A stretch of DNA of 64,000 nucleotides, from NCBI GenBank assembly GCA_030762935.1, contig CM060890.1, positions 68,512,765-68,576,764 of the forward strand, read 5' to 3'. The position numbers and the translations under genes were made by a program. The DNA is from Hymenopus coronatus. Its lineage: Eukaryota > Arthropoda > Insecta > Mantodea > Hymenopodidae. This document shows, piece after piece, positions 24,543-36,893 of this stretch; position 1 is the first letter of the stretch; each line of letters begins with the position of its first letter. The notes under the pieces were generated by a model that was given only the letters and a program-made list of their open reading frames with translations, had not been told where the DNA came from and searched no databases.

Positions 24543-24894
24543 CTATCAAATTTATTTTCCCTCAAGTATATTGACCCCTTCTCATTGATACTAACTACAA
24601 TCGTCAACGTCCTCTTTGCTTCTATGGCTGTTATTTTACTTGTGTCTTATAAAGTCTATTGTTTCTTTTCTTTAGTTTCCGTGTATACCTCGTTTCTCTC
24701 TTCTCTACTCGAACTAGAAATTTTCGTCATACTTGTTTGTTAGTTTATGAATAGCTTTAAGGTTTCTTACCTCTCTTTTACTAAATCTCTAAATTGAAAC
24801 TTTAAAATTGTTGTACTATTTCGCGTCTTCATACTCTTTCTGGTTCTAACATTGATCTCGGTTGTTTTATTAATTTTACAAACATATTTTATAT
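24543..24894. other. Spacer
   Basis: Nothing is recognised. Confidence 0.45.
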
Positions 24895-25385
24895 ATAGGT
24901 AAATATGTATACTTCGTACATAGAAGGATATTGAATTCCTCAAAAAATCGATTGAGTTTTTACAGTATTATATTGACTCTGAATAAAAAAAATCATTTTT
25001 GGAAAAAGATAAGAGTGTGTGAATAGTACATCTCGAAAAACGAAAACGTAAAAAACCAAATTTAGTGTTTAAGTTCAATCTGCAAAAAGATACGACAATC
25101 AAGAAAATCCCTTATTTGAAAACTAAGCCCTATAGTTTTAGAATTTTTTTAAGTATAAAAATGATACTAAGAATTTTTATTACCATATCGTATATTAAAC
25201 ATGTATACATGACAAATCAAAAGTATGATTTGAATTTTCTAGAAATACCTTGAAGATCTATTCATTCAGAAGAAATTTGTATAATTATGTAAAAATGGTA
25301 AACGTTAAGTGCTAGACAAAATCCTACCATACAAACTATGGAGATCTTTCTAAAACACGCTATTTATTTCAAACACAATTTTTGC
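24895..25385 (-). repeat. Family A repeat, strongly diverged
   Basis: The order of blocks is that of a minus-strand copy: tail, GTGTGTGAATAG tract, CGAAAAACGAAAACG, CAAGAAAATCCC, the middle with TTGAATTTTCTAGAAATACC, and the start of the head side. The many indels suggest an old copy. The frame 25065-25253 is a shadow. Confidence 0.7.
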
Positions 25386-25735
25386 AACAAGGGTTTTCCG
25401 TTGTAATTGTTGTTAATGGTTTAAATTGTAGAGCTCTTTTCCAAATACCACTTAAGCCATTTTTTTCTTTGGTTTTTTTACGTTATTATGATATTGTGGG
25501 TGAGATGTAGCATATAATATTGAAAAAACTGCAAAACTCACTTAATTTTCATTGGTGTAGTGTTTGAAAAGTCTTATGTTTATGCAAAGTCCACCTAAGT
25601 CATAGTTAAAGCTTTTCTTTTTAAACGTAGCCTGTTATCCATTTTTGTGGCAATAATCATTATTGCAATATAAAGAATTTAGAAGGATTTATTTATTCAG
25701 TTATCTGAAGCTAATACGTAGGTTAGTCTATTGTA
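25386..25735. other. Spacer
   Basis: Nothing is recognised. Confidence 0.45.
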
Positions 25736-25739
25736 AAGA

Positions 25740-27335
25740 TGGAGAATAAGGAGTTGCCACAAGAAAGAAAAGTGAAAAAATGGACAAGGCACCCGAAAAA
25801 TTGAGTAAGAAGAAAAAAACAGATAGCTAGAAACAGCAAAGAAGCTCGACATCCACCAAAATTAATAATATACATAGTCATGATTTAACCAGCAACGATG
25901 TAAAATACTTCTCTGGTCAGTTGTATACAAATATAACGAAGATTGATCAGGACAGCTTCTGTTTAAGGGCCCGTCGACAACTAGGTCATTTGGTAAAGGG
26001 CTAGAGAAATTCATGAAAACCAATAAGGATGTGAAACGAAAAGAAAACGGGGGAGGTTCAAGAATCAAACAAGATCAGATTGGTGAAGAAGCATAATAAC
26101 TCATATCAGTAAGTTCAAAACCGTGGAATCTCATTATGGAAGAGAAAAAACTGAACGTTCATATTTACCTTCTGCACTGAATTTGACGAAAATGTATCTC
26201 GTGTGGAAAAAAGAGCGTGCAACCTGTGGAGGGAAAATTTGTTCATAGCAATATTGCTACAAAATATTTACACAAGTTTAATCTGGGATTTGGATCCCCC
26301 AAATCAAATGTCTGTTCTTTTTATGTAACCAAGAAAGCAAAAATTAACAAGACAAGTGACGCGAATGAGAAACAAAAACTGATATCAGAGTAGAGGCTCC
26401 ATAGCTTGAGAGTTAAGAAGTTCTACCAAATAATGAAATCATATGAACTCTCAGCTCTTAAAATGGTATTTGACATGTAACAAAATTAACCCCTACCAAA
26501 ACTGAATGTGGGTGAGGTGTACTTTCTCGCCAGATTTGGTTCTACAACCTAGCTATTCTGATCCATGATGGAAACTTAACAAGGACAACGTGTGGTTTTA
26601 CACATGGACAGAGAAAGACCTACCACGAGGATCAAATGAAGTAGTTAGTATCTTGCCTTGCCAATTTTTACTGCAGCTAGAAAGCAAAATTCCGACTGCG
26701 AAGTACTCCACTTTGAGGTTGTTTGCAGACACATGTAGCAGTCAGAATAAGAATAAGACAATGATGGCATTCTTACTATCTTGCATACAAAACAGCTCTC
26801 TCTTTGATGTGATCGAAGTTGTATTTCCCAATAGAGAACATTCTTATTTACTTGCGAATAGATCTTTGGACATGTAGAAAAGGAGTACAGGTGCCATGAA
26901 GTGTTGAAAATTCCTAAAGGTTATCAAAATATTCCAAGTATTTATGGCCAGGTGGAAACATATGGACTGGATTGCATTTGCAGGGATTTTAAGACATATT
27001 CAAAAGACATTTTCAAGTCACTGATGACGATAAAACTAACAAATGTACGGGTTCTTCGTGTTTGCAAGGACTACAAGTCCATTGGGCAAAGGAATAACAT
27101 TACTGCATCGAATTCCCATTCTGCAGTGTTAAAGAGAAACCAGAAGCAAGTTGCAAGTTTCAGAAATGCAGTTAATGTTCAGAGTGTTAACAGCAAAAGC
27201 CGTGAGAAAGTGGAAGATTTAAAGAAGTTGCTGAAATTTGTGGAGCTGAACAGTGAATTCCATGAAGTATTGAATGGTGAATCGTGTGGTGAAACAGAAC
27301 ATGTGCTGTGCTTGAGGAAGAGCCATTTTTTGTAA
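25740..27335 (+). pseudogene. DUF7869-like putative transposase pseudogene
   Basis: Several blocks in order across broken frames match a family of long uncharacterised arthropod and cnidarian proteins, which I recall as DUF7869-containing and transposase-like. Near the start is KWTRHPKN, usually followed by a basic KARNSGK-like segment. Near 26270-26320 is KFNLGFGSPKSNVCSF. Near 26400-26440 is LHSLRVKKFYQIMK, just after an in-frame stop. Then come PLPKLNVGEVYF, FYNLAILIHDGN and TEKDLPRGSNEVVS. The frame 26590-26877 continues with LRLFADTCSSQNKNKTMMAF and EHSYLLANRS; the D.C.SQN.N block is the likely catalytic region. A frameshift near 26865 moves the reading to 26901-27335 (VLKIPKGYQNI onward). 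It has at least four stops or shifts and no visible terminal repeats. The family name is from memory. Confidence 0.75.
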
Positions 27336-27479
27336 TAAGTGGTGGTATCAAAAAATTTGATAAGGGTTTTTATAATTTTAACTTTATATTACCCTACTAC
27401 TACTTCAAAACTAGTAAAATTCCATTATTTTTCATATGACTGGTAGAAAGCTTTAGCCGTTATTCTGTAGTAGACTTAA

Positions 27480-27775
27480 AAAAAATGGCGTGTTATTTAT
27501 GGACGCTCTTTAACTGTTGTGGCTCTCAGCGTCCCATTCTATACTGGGCGTGAAAGACCGCTTAATTTTCCTCAGAGGCCTCTCTATCAGGCTTGAGGTT
27601 CTTTTACGTGCCGTAAATCTACGACACGAGACCAACGGCTTTACTTCCCTTCCGAAGGAAGCCATGCTAAGGATTTTTACACCCAAAAAATACATCGTCC
27701 TCTTTCGGGTTTGAACCCGCGACCTTGGGTATATGAAGTCAGCATGGTAACCATTACACAACGGAGGGCGATTTA
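27480..27775 (-). repeat. tRNA-derived SINE, family D, with target duplication
   Basis: On the minus strand: a tRNA-like head with A-box-like TGTGTAATGGTTACCATG and B box GGGTTCAAACCC (complement of 27707-27718), then the body with TCCTTCGGAAGGGAAGTAA and AGAGCGTCCATAAATAACAC, and an A-rich end. The direct repeat AGACTTAA at 27472-27479 and 27776-27783 flanks it. The body matches the copies at 31.3 and 45.6 kb. The frames 27510-27761 and 27517-27714 lie inside it and are not genes. Confidence 0.9.
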
Positions 27776-27783
27776 AGACTTAA

Positions 27784-28106
27784 GTGGATTTGGAAAATAA
27801 CCATTTTTTGCGGTAAACTTGGACGCCAACCCAAATTCAAAAATGTAAATGCCCTTAGTATGTTATTCTATAACAAACTTCCTATCAAATGCCATTTTAA
27901 AAAAATTATATTATCACTACAACAAAGACAGTATACGTTTTTCGTGTTTCCTGTACATTTGTAACGTATGGCAATTAGTATTTGGAAAGGAGCTCTTCAA
28001 TTGTACAATAAAGTCATCTCTATTTTTAGTTGATTCTCGCGAGGGCATAGAGTATGGAATCTAAGCCCAGTATATAGTGTTCTGCTTTTAATATCGTCCA
28101 TCGACA
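27784..28106. other. Spacer
   Basis: Nothing is recognised; the frame 27849-28064 has no domain. Confidence 0.45.
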
Positions 28107-28345
28107 GCCGCGCCGTGGTCGAGTGGTTAGACCATTTGCCTATCACCTAGACGGCCCGGGTTCGATCCCAAGCTACTGCATGTGAGATTTGAGGTGAACA
28201 AAGCGGCGCAGGGTTCTCCGGTTTCCCACGCCATCGCATTCCACCGGTGCTCCATTTTCATTCCATGTATCACCAGTGTCACCTTGGTAGTAAAAGCGTC
28301 TATCACTGCTCCTTTCGATTATATAACGAAATGTGTAATTATTAA
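28107..28345 (+). repeat. tRNA-derived SINE, family B
   Basis: Both polymerase III boxes are intact: TGGTCGAGTGGTTAGAC (28116-28132) and GGTTCGATCCC (28159-28169). The body has GAGATTTGAGGTGAACAAAG, GGTTCTCCGGTTTCCC and CATTCCACCGGTGCTCC. No clear target duplication was found. With 24.3 kb it is the best candidate for a copy still able to recruit polymerase III. Confidence 0.88.
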
Positions 28346-28570
28346 AGCTCGGACTTCATTGCATTTTCATTGCCCCATGACCCCGTTACATCCATCCTCG
28401 CCCCCAGTCTATTTATCATTAAAATGTACGAAATCTGTCATTTAAGAGAGTGCAGAGTTTTAAGATGGACAGCTATTTCACTAAACTCACTACATAAAGT
28501 ATACACATATTTGGACGCGTTTAATGTACGTTGTTGAATATTTGACTATAAGAGGAAGAAATATAATGTG

Positions 28571-28574
<4 letters not shown>
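28346..28574. other. Spacer
   Basis: Nothing is recognised. Confidence 0.4.

Positions 28575-28613
<39 letters not shown>
28575..28613. repeat. (TA)n microsatellite
   Basis: An uninterrupted AT dinucleotide run of about 38 bp, followed by looser AT repeats to 28650. Confidence 0.95.
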
Positions 28614-28615
<2 letters not shown>

Positions 28616-28746
28616 CATTTATATATACATATTTATTTATATATATATAATGTGTAAGGGCAAGAATCCTGAATCACTTCTCTTTGGCTAATGTAATTAA
28701 AGATACATTATCTGCATGTTCAAATTCATTCAACTTTGTTGCTTAA

Positions 28747-29653
28747 GAAAAAAATCTGATGTGTTATATTCACATGACTTACTCTAGCTTCTCTGCAAAC
28801 TTCTTACAAAAGATTCTTCTTCTTTCCACACAATGCTAATCGAGGTAAACATTAACAGAATGTCTTATTACTTAGTTCCTTATAAGTAGAAGGGAACTAA
28901 AGGCTTGAGCTATGCTAAAGTGATAATCAAATGTTTTAGCTATCGTTATGCGATTGTCAATCAATGCAAATCGTTTCTTTGCTTGGCCAGGAGTAGAACA
29001 AAATGAAAACGGACACTTCCTGTCTGAGAAAATTATGCGTACTTTACAATCGAAACCAATAACACAGAATATTTTGGAAACGGTTACCTTCACAACAAAA
29101 ACGTAAAGGACATAAATTGTGTGTTTTGGCGGCATCTACACTTTCTGTGTAGTAAGTTTTTGTCTATACCTTACGGTTTAGCAGTTAAACAAAATTCGGT
29201 AAAATTCATCCATTATAAAGATGTCTTCAAAGACTATTCCCAGAAAATTTAAGATATACATTTTATTTGGATGTAAATATCTTTAATATACTACATTTTA
29301 ATCAAAATCATTACAGCCATTTTTTGAGAAAATCAAAATTTTCGAAAAAGTCTTCCATATAAAGGGTAGTTTGTGGTGAGGGGGGGTTTTCTTGAAAACC
29401 TTCGTGTCTTATACCAAACCTAAATACGAAGATCTGTATTTAACGGTGTTTTCGTTTTTGAGTTATGCAGTCCAAAGACACATACACACACATACACGTA
29501 GACACACGGACCATTTTTCTAAAGTCGCTTTTTTCGGACTCAGGGGACCCCGAAACATATATTTCCGGTAAAAACTTGACATCGAATTTTTGGGTGGAAT
29601 ACAATACTTTCTCTATGCCTATGTACATTGTACATACGGGGCTAGAGAAAGTA
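28747..29653 (+). repeat. Family A repeat, full length
   Basis: This is a complete copy of about 0.9 kb. The head is at ATCTGATGTGTTAT, with the middle in the standard order. The microsatellite is ACACATACACACACATACAC near 29480. The tail is CCCGAAACATATATTTCCGG, then CTATGTACATTGTACATACG and CTAGAGAAAGTAA. Frames 28872-29135, 29440-29628 and 29465-29823 are shadows. Confidence 0.92.
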
Positions 29654-30575
29654 ATATGCTGCTTTATTGCACCTATTACAACCCCAGAAACATGATTAAG
29701 TTGTTATTAATACAATCAAGTAACAAAAGCTGCCCACCGCACGTATACAACGAAGCGAGCGAGTCATTCTCTCCAAATCAAAACCCTAGCAGACACCTAA
29801 TATCCGAAACGCAGGTAACTTGAAAAGTCTAAAGTCTAATAAATTAAGTAGGTGTTTTTGCATAAGTTTTCCCGAATAAATTGAAGTCTAATAAACTTTC
29901 CTATAAATAGTTTTTACACACTAATGCCGTGTGCCGGCAAAAAATGCGGTGTGAACGTAACATAACAATTAATTTACTAAATTCTGATTTACCCCTCCCA
30001 TATTTTTACTTCGTACAGCATTTTGACTGCACAAATACCCCATACATTATTTCCAATTTGTACTTTCAGACCTATATTCTGAAATGCTTATTTTCTGATC
30101 TGTACATAAATGTTTGTAACATAAAAAGTGTCTTGTGCATAGGCCATTAAGGGCATGATATCATAAATCCGCAATGTTTTCTACATAACCAAGTTGAATT
30201 AATTTATAAATATGGCTACAAAATATGGGTACTTTATGTAGAAACAAATTAGTTGTTATCATCCACTTGAAAAAAAAATGCTCTAAGTGAATGCATATTG
30301 CATTTGGTACGTACAATACACAACAAAAAGAAACTTGTTTACATTCGCTTTTATTTTGGGAAAATAAAAGAAGTTTCATTATAGTATGAGTCGGAGTGTA
30401 GATGTAATAAGGTTATACGTTTAAAGAACATTCAGGGTAAAATATTGAAATTCCACTCTCCATGTAAAGGATGGCTACAGATTATTGGACGATATCATTA
30501 GCAAATAGTTTCACTAATATTTAACATAAACAAACCGCCATACTATCATTTGAAAGGGGGAATTTTAAAAATTTG
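29654..30575. other. AT-rich spacer
   Basis: Nothing is recognised; frames 29929-30150 and 30161-30379 have no domain. Confidence 0.45.
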
Positions 30576-30579
30576 TTTT

Positions 30580-30830
30580 CACCTTAGAGGCACTCGATGT
30601 GAGCACCACCTGCAATACGATATACTTCCAGCTGGTGATTCTATTCATGCCACATTCTCTCAAGCATGTCCTATGGATGTCCTCGATGACGGGCGGTAAT
30701 GCGCCTTCTCAATTCTGTCAATGTGGCTGGGAGTTGTGGAATGTAAATGCTATCCCTGTGTAATCCCACAGGAAGAACTCGCACACTGTAACGTCAGATG
30801 AACGGCACGGCTATGAACACAGCGTGTTAT
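30580..30830 (-). pseudogene. Tc1/mariner-superfamily transposase C-terminal fragment
   Basis: On the minus strand, spread over shifting frames, I read a DLT-CEFFLW-like block, where the family has D(L/V)T.CDFFLWG. It is followed by DSIYIPQLPATLTELRRRIT, a helix-rich segment with ERMWHE, then LEVYRIAGGAHIE, where the family usually ends with L..CR...GGH.E. This is the C-terminal third of a DDE transposase, including the region of the third catalytic acid. At least three frameshifts break it. It lies 0.7 kb from the mariner remnant at 31.5 kb but belongs to a different lineage. No terminal repeats were identified. Confidence 0.7.
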
Positions 30831-31300
30831 GTACGGCTGTTGCATGTCCAGTACAATACAATGTACGTTTCTCACTTGATGGCAAATGAAAGTCAGATGA
30901 ACAACACAAAACGTCAAACTTCTCTCCTTCAAATACTGGTGTGACAATTTATTTATATTTAGTATTAGTGAAAGTACAGCCTTATGAAATGGTCTGCTAA
31001 TTTGTAGTCACCCCGCATTTCTGCTTACAAAATACATTGACTAAGGACAGTACTTTTCCCTCATCTATAGCCAAGACACAACTGCTTGTGTGCCAACGGC
31101 CGCAGCTTGGATTTTCTACCATTAACAATTTTAATATACCAGAAAACACCTCGCACTCTCATAATTAAAATTACAATTAAAATGTTAATAAATATGCATC
31201 TTATAAGAGATGTTGAAAATGTAGTCCTTCATTAGTCACTGTCACCCTCTCTGGAAATGTTCATACAATTTCAAGAATTCAAAATCTAAATTTGAGTGAA
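30831..31300. other. Spacer, probably includes decayed transposon sequence
   Basis: The upstream part of the preceding transposase may extend to about 30950, but no motif is clear. Confidence 0.35.
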
Positions 31301-31309
31301 CTTCTTGCC

Positions 31310-31540
31310 TGATACGATGGGGACGATGGATTTTTTCGGATGTAAAAATTCTTAGCATGGTTTCCTTCGGAAGGGAAGTAAAGCCGTTGCTCACGTGTTG
31401 TAGATTTACGACACGTAAAAGAACCTCTAGCCTGATAGAGATACCTCTGAACAAAATTAAGCGGTCTTGTACACCCAGTGTAGGACGCTGAGAACCACAG
31501 CAGTTAAGCAGCGTCTATAAATAAAACGTCATTTCATTTT
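31310..31540 (+). repeat. Family D SINE, tRNA head missing
   Basis: It carries the family D body, TCCTTCGGAAGGGAAGTAA followed by GTAGATTTACGACACGTAAA, and ends with the 3' end CAGCGTCTATAAATAAAACG. The 5' tRNA-like part is absent, as in a 5'-truncated retroposon. The minus frame 31242-31454 is a shadow. It abuts the mariner element at 31545. Confidence 0.85.
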
Positions 31541-31544
31541 TATA

Positions 31545-32812
31545 AGATGGCTGTCCCAAAAGTACCCAAGGTAACATAGAAAGCACAAATATTTTGGGGG
31601 AAAAAACATCTTTATTTCTCTACATAGTCTCCTTTCATCTCGATACACTTTTCCCTGCAATGTTCAATAACTTCGATACCCTGATTATAGTGAGAACTAT
31701 CGATATCTGCAAAGTAGCCATCAACTGCGGACTCCATTTCTTTATTGTTGGCAAATTTTATACCACCAAGCAATTTCTTCGGGTTTGGAAACAGAAAATA
31801 ATCACATGGGGTTACATTTCATGAATAGGGTGTAAGAGAAAGCAATTCCAACTTAACTCATTGATTTTGGCCATGATGATAATGGGCTGTGAATTGGTGC
31901 ATGTCTTGATGAAACAAAACTTTCTTTTTCGCTAAAAGCGACTTTTTAATTTCGATTTCATCACTCAAACGCTCTAACAAGTTTGTGTAATACTCGCCAT
32001 TGATTACTTTTTCTTTTTTAAGATAATCAATTAAAATAATCCCACGTATGTCCCAGAAAACTGACGCCATGACCTTGCCTGCAGATGAAAGCGTCTTCGC
32101 CTACTTTGGAGCCGATTCTACTCTTCCAATCTACTGTTTTGATTGTTCCTTCACCTCAGGTGTGAAGTGAAAATCCAAGTTTCATCCGTTGTTATCAATT
32201 GATGCAAAAACTGAGCTTTATTGCAACAAAACATTGACAAACACTCGACTGAAACATCCTCACGACGCAGTATTTGTTCCATTGTGAGCAAACGCGGCAC
32301 CCACCTTGCACACAACTTCTACATATCCAAATTTTCAATCACTATGCGAATAACTTTTTTAAATGTTTACAAAGTCTGTAGCTCGTGCACTTTCAGTTTA
32401 CAGCCATTCAGTACCATTTTGTGGATTTTCTTTACAATTTCTGGACTGGTAACCTCATTTGGTGGACCACTACAATGTTCGTCTTGGCAGCTCGTCCGGC
32501 CACGCTTAAACTCTGCCACCCAATATTTTATTGTTTTAAACGAAGGAGCAGACACCCCCAAAGTAGAATCTACCTCAGCTTTAATATTAGTTGGACATAT
32601 GAAAGTATTGTGTTACATAACGATGACCAGTTTTGTCCATGTTTACAAATTCGCTAAGAGCATTCACTAATGCTGCCAAACAAATGCTAAACAATTTAAA
32701 ATCGTCAGACTTCAAACTTTAGCTTTCTAAGGTTGGTAATTTTTACCATTTTGTTGTTTGACACAACAGCCAAATCTATATCTCAGGTCGGGTACTTCTG
32801 GGACTGCCAGAG
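31545..32812 (-). mobile_element. Mariner element, 1.27 kb, bounded by TIRs and TA
   Basis: The terminal inverted repeats are visible: GGCTGTCCCAAAAGTACCC near the left end and its partner, complement GGCAGTCCCAGAAGTACCC, near the right end. TA dinucleotides lie immediately outside (31543-31544 and 32813-32814), matching the usual mariner target duplication. The length fits the family (about 1.3 kb). The single gene inside is on the minus strand and is broken (separate entry). Confidence 0.9.
31590..32640 (-). pseudogene. Mariner transposase pseudogene
   Basis: Read on the minus strand, the N-terminal helix-turn-helix region has VSAPSFKTIKYWVAEFKRGR, then SPEIVKKIHKMVL (frame 32561-32367). 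The catalytic part shows the first aspartate block TTDETWIF near 32180, then MASVFWDIRGIILIDYL and LLAKKKVLFHQDMHQFTAH (frame 32070-31858). The second aspartate is present there, but the usual HQDNAP(C)H is altered to HQDMHQ. The third block is broken: a stop interrupts the region that normally contains SPDLAP.D.FLFP. The start methionine region MDKTGHRYVTQYF is out of frame with the rest. The enzyme would have cut and pasted its own element; here it cannot be made. SINE D abuts the left end. Confidence 0.92.
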
Positions 32813-32814
32813 TA

Positions 32815-33029
32815 TTATAATTCTTCCAATATGGGGGTTTGTTGCATACAATTTATTTTTCACTTGATTAGGGAAATTGATCTAATTCGATTTTGTGAAA
32901 TTATAAAAGTAATTGTCCGAACGCAAGCTATGGATGCATTTACAGGTTGTATTTCGTCATAAAATAACATATTAAAGATTTTAAAGATATTAAAGATTTT
33001 AAAGGTATTAAATATTTAAAACACGATTT
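32815..33029. other. Spacer
   Basis: Nothing is recognised. Confidence 0.4.
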
Positions 33030-33172
33030 TAGCCCACCAAAACCTTTTTTTAAAAGTGTTTTTTCGGACTCTGAGACCTCAAACAAATTTGCGTTTAAAT
33101 CTTGGTGTCGAATTTTTGGTGGATTACAATACCTTCTCTGCACTATGTACATAATACGTGTAGAGGATGTAA
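33030..33172 (+). repeat. Family A tail fragment
   Basis: Only the last 140 bp are present: GAATTTTTGGTGGATTACAA, then CTTCTCTGCACTATGTACAT and GTGTAGAGGATGTAA. Confidence 0.85.
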
Positions 33173-36100
33173 AAATAAGCTTATAATTTGCCTCATTCTG
33201 TATCTGATTTGTTTTATAATATATTTTTATGCATTAACTCGAGTAATGACCATTAATTAAAATGCTTAATGGGCGTTGTACGTAAACTCTTTCCGCAGAA
33301 ATGCGTAAATTAAAAACATTGTAAAACTATTGATACATTCAATTTTTTACAATAATATAAAAAGAATCATCGTGGACGTTAATAATATATTCTTATTTTT
33401 AGGATTTTCTTTTACCTTCTGAAACGAATAGTTTTAAAACCACCAATTCTAAATATAAACAATTCATCATCACAACTTTGTTTAATGCGTAACACAATAA
33501 AATATTTAATAAACCAGCCATAAGCTTCACGCTGCAAGTTCACAAAATATGCATAGCTGGCTGTAAATACGATCACGAGGGCAATGGAACTAGGAATGGA
33601 TAGCTTTTATCTGTAGTAATATGCACAGTACTAGATAACATCAATTTAGTTTAATTACATTTCCAGATTATATATCCTGAGGCACATTCGCGTGTAATGC
33701 AGTCGAATGTATACTACTATTGTATTAAGCGTATTCTCTACCATTCTCCGAATTTATGTTTATGTGAATTTGATTCCCCCAGCTGGACTACATGACACAT
33801 AAACGTTGAACAACAGTTTTTTATTTCGATAACTTTGGAGTTATTATTTCATTATGTAACGCGATTCTGACTGCAAGGTTATAAGTTTCCAATACTGAAA
33901 TACCGTATCAAAAAGCGGCCATTATCTTGTAACGTAAAGTGGAAGTCTCATATTAACTACATATATCATACCTAAGCTTATACGAGAATGTTTTTCAAAT
34001 GGGAAGAGTTCTACTCTGCAGCAAAGGAGATGCGTTATTGTGCTCTGCGTTGCCAGGTCGCTAATCCCGCTCTTTTCATATTTCCCTCTCACTCGCACAC
34101 TGAGATAGCGACATACCTGGCAACATAATGTTTATTCATGTATATTATGAAAACTATTTGAGCTAAAAAGCTCTGGTTTTTATGGTTCTGCTACAAACAT
34201 TACTCCCTATCTTCCTCGTGAATTATTTGTTGCAAAATTTGAATATTTTGTATTAGCGCAAGTATTATTTACGAGAGACGGAATAACTTAGCGTGTCACT
34301 CCCCAGTTAAGCGGGAATGCAATATGTCAACGCAGCAGCACTTCAGTTGGCTGCCGGCCTGGTGACGCTTAAGGACAAACCTATTGAGATTCACTGTAGT
34401 GTAGCATCTTAACGCCATTCGAGCTCTGCAAACTTTTATCTAACCTTCATTCAATTGATACAAACTAGTTTATTCTGAACACAAATTAATCTATTCTGAG
34501 TATTTTAATTCCACTGTGGAGTACTATATAATTTACTGGGATAATTCAGTGGATAGTAAAAGCATTGTTTTAATACCAAAGAAAGTTGTACAAATAATGT
34601 GAAACAATTATAGTAAACAGTCATGTAAAGAAATCTTTAGTACGCTGCGTATATCAACATGATCTTGTGCATGCATATATGTCAATTTTAAACTTTTATG
34701 CTAATACGGACATAGCTTTATAATAAACATGGAAAGAATCATTTCAACATCAGAAAAGGGAAATATTATCTTTATCTGTGAATAGGTTTGGTTTCTGCTA
34801 ATGCTAGCTCACTATTCTGAAAGATATTTTTACGATAGGTAAGGCTTTACTAATGCTGAGGTCAGTTAAAGAAACACATTTAAATCCCTCTTTTAATATT
34901 ACCTGTCTGTAAAATGAATGCAGACGGCCACGAGTGGAAGCTTGCGTAAACACAAACAAATAAGTGGTATTATGTCATCACTCCCGGTGCATACCCTCTA
35001 CAGTTTTGAAATACTGGAATGTAACAGTTGAATCTCCTACAGTGGACGGGTTAAATCAAAATGAAAACACCGCCACGCGTAGTCATACCCTCGCAAAGTA
35101 AAAAATTAATTTTCATTAGTAATAAATGAAACAGCACGTTTAACCTGTTTACGTACGCTGAGCTAATGTTTTGATGGTCAGGTTGTATGTACTGCACTAT
35201 ATTCCAGCCTTCTTTGACCGCTCTGTGCCATGCTACACCAGCGACCTCCCCAAACAACTGCATTCTTTCATCAGATAAGTATTGCCTCGCTCTTTGTTAA
35301 CGTCATTTTGCCACCGCTGCTACCCACCTAATGTCGCTTAGAAGACGAAAAGGGAAATTTGTTCATTTTCATGTATATTCTTCATTCCGCGGAGCATCAG
35401 TCACATCTCGTCGCACAGGATAAAACGTTCACTCTATATAAGTTTACATAAACTTGTAGAACTACGTCATCATTCTTGTATATAATATAAATACTATTTA
35501 CCTATCACCTAAAATTATCTCTCACACATAGTGTCTCATTTTGAGTAGGAATTACTTTTCACTACCTTGTCCCGTTTTGACATTTTGGGTTAAAAGAATT
35601 ACAATTGTGGACGCCCAACATCTCTGAAGTACCCTCTAAGGCTTAAATTATATACTATCCCTTGTTTTCCTGAAATTTTGCCTGTGTCCCGGAATCTTAA
35701 AAGCCATGATTATGTTGCAACAAAAATGTATTTTCTTTTTATTATGTCTAAGTGTTTTTACCGACACTTAACAATGAGTTGGCAGAATAAGCCATATTAA
35801 AATATCACGAATACATAACTTCTCACTATTCTCGGAGCCACATTCCAGTTATGCCATTGTAAAATTACACATGATGAAGTTGTATTCAATTTTTTGCTCT
35901 CTCCAGTTATACCAAAATCAGCTTTTACCCAAGCGACTCTTCTCGAATTGGTTTCAACTGCTTCAATAATACATTTTGACTCGCACGGTGGGATATACAG
36001 AATTTCTTCAAAATGTTCAATCCCTGAACCACAGTAGAATTAATGGCTCTCGCCATCATATATTGTCGGCTACATCTCTTCAAGTTTTGCACTATACAGC

Positions 36101-36288
36101 TCCAATTACCTCAAAGAATACATACATAAAATAAAAGATTTTGATCATAAGCTAGCGCATATAAAAAGAATACTATATAAGTGAATTAGTCGTCAACCAA
36201 AGGAGTCTATTATCGTTAGCAGAGTCATTATTTTATACCGAATTTCATTATAAAGTTCACTTAAATATTAGACGTAACGATAGACTTA
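33173..36288. other. AT-rich spacer, 3.1 kb
   Basis: No gene or known repeat was found. A small imperfect inverted motif (GCCAGGTCGCTA near 34050 and TAGCGACATACCTGGC near 34107) flanks about 50 bp. Less AT-rich patches at 34.3 kb and 35.2 kb have no recognisable content. Confidence 0.45.
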
Positions 36289-36893
36289 AAAAAGATCTGA
36301 TGTGCTCCATTCTCATGACTTTCTCTATATCTTTGTAACACACTATTGCTGGTAAGCTTTTTCTTCTATTTAATTCCTGCCAGTCGAGGTAAAGATTAAC
36401 AGAAATGGTCTTGTTACTCAATTCTAGAATGAAAATAAAGAAATACACTAGGCTAAACCGAAAAACAGATGTTTTGAAATATAGTTGCTATATGATTGAA
36501 AGCTGTGTCTTTGCGTGGCCAGGAGTTGACAAATTTTCGAATGAAAAACGTTGAAGTATTTTATAACTGAAACCAATAACAAGGAATAACATAGAGAAAG
36601 TCAAAATTTTCGAATTTTTTTCCATGAAAAGTGTAATTGAGAGTGGGGGGATTTTCTTGAAAATCTTCGTTTTGCATCCTTGAAGAATACTGAACTTAAA
36701 TATTTAGCTATTTAACGACTCGTTTATGAGGTATGCTGCCCACAGGCGCACACACACTTACACGGACGTTTCTCAAAAAAAAAAAGTTTTTTGATTCATA
36801 AGCTCCCGAAATATATATTTCCGATGAAATCTTGGTATCGGATTTTTTGGGTGCAATACAATACCTTCTCTATACACTATGTATAGAAAGTAA
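36289..36893 (+). repeat. Family A repeat with internal deletion
   Basis: The head (GATCTGATGTGCTCC) through the block ending AAGGAATAACAT is joined near 36596 to the late middle (GTCAAAATTTTCG). About 250 bp of middle are missing. The tail is intact and ends CTATACACTATGTATAGAAAGTAA. Confidence 0.88.
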
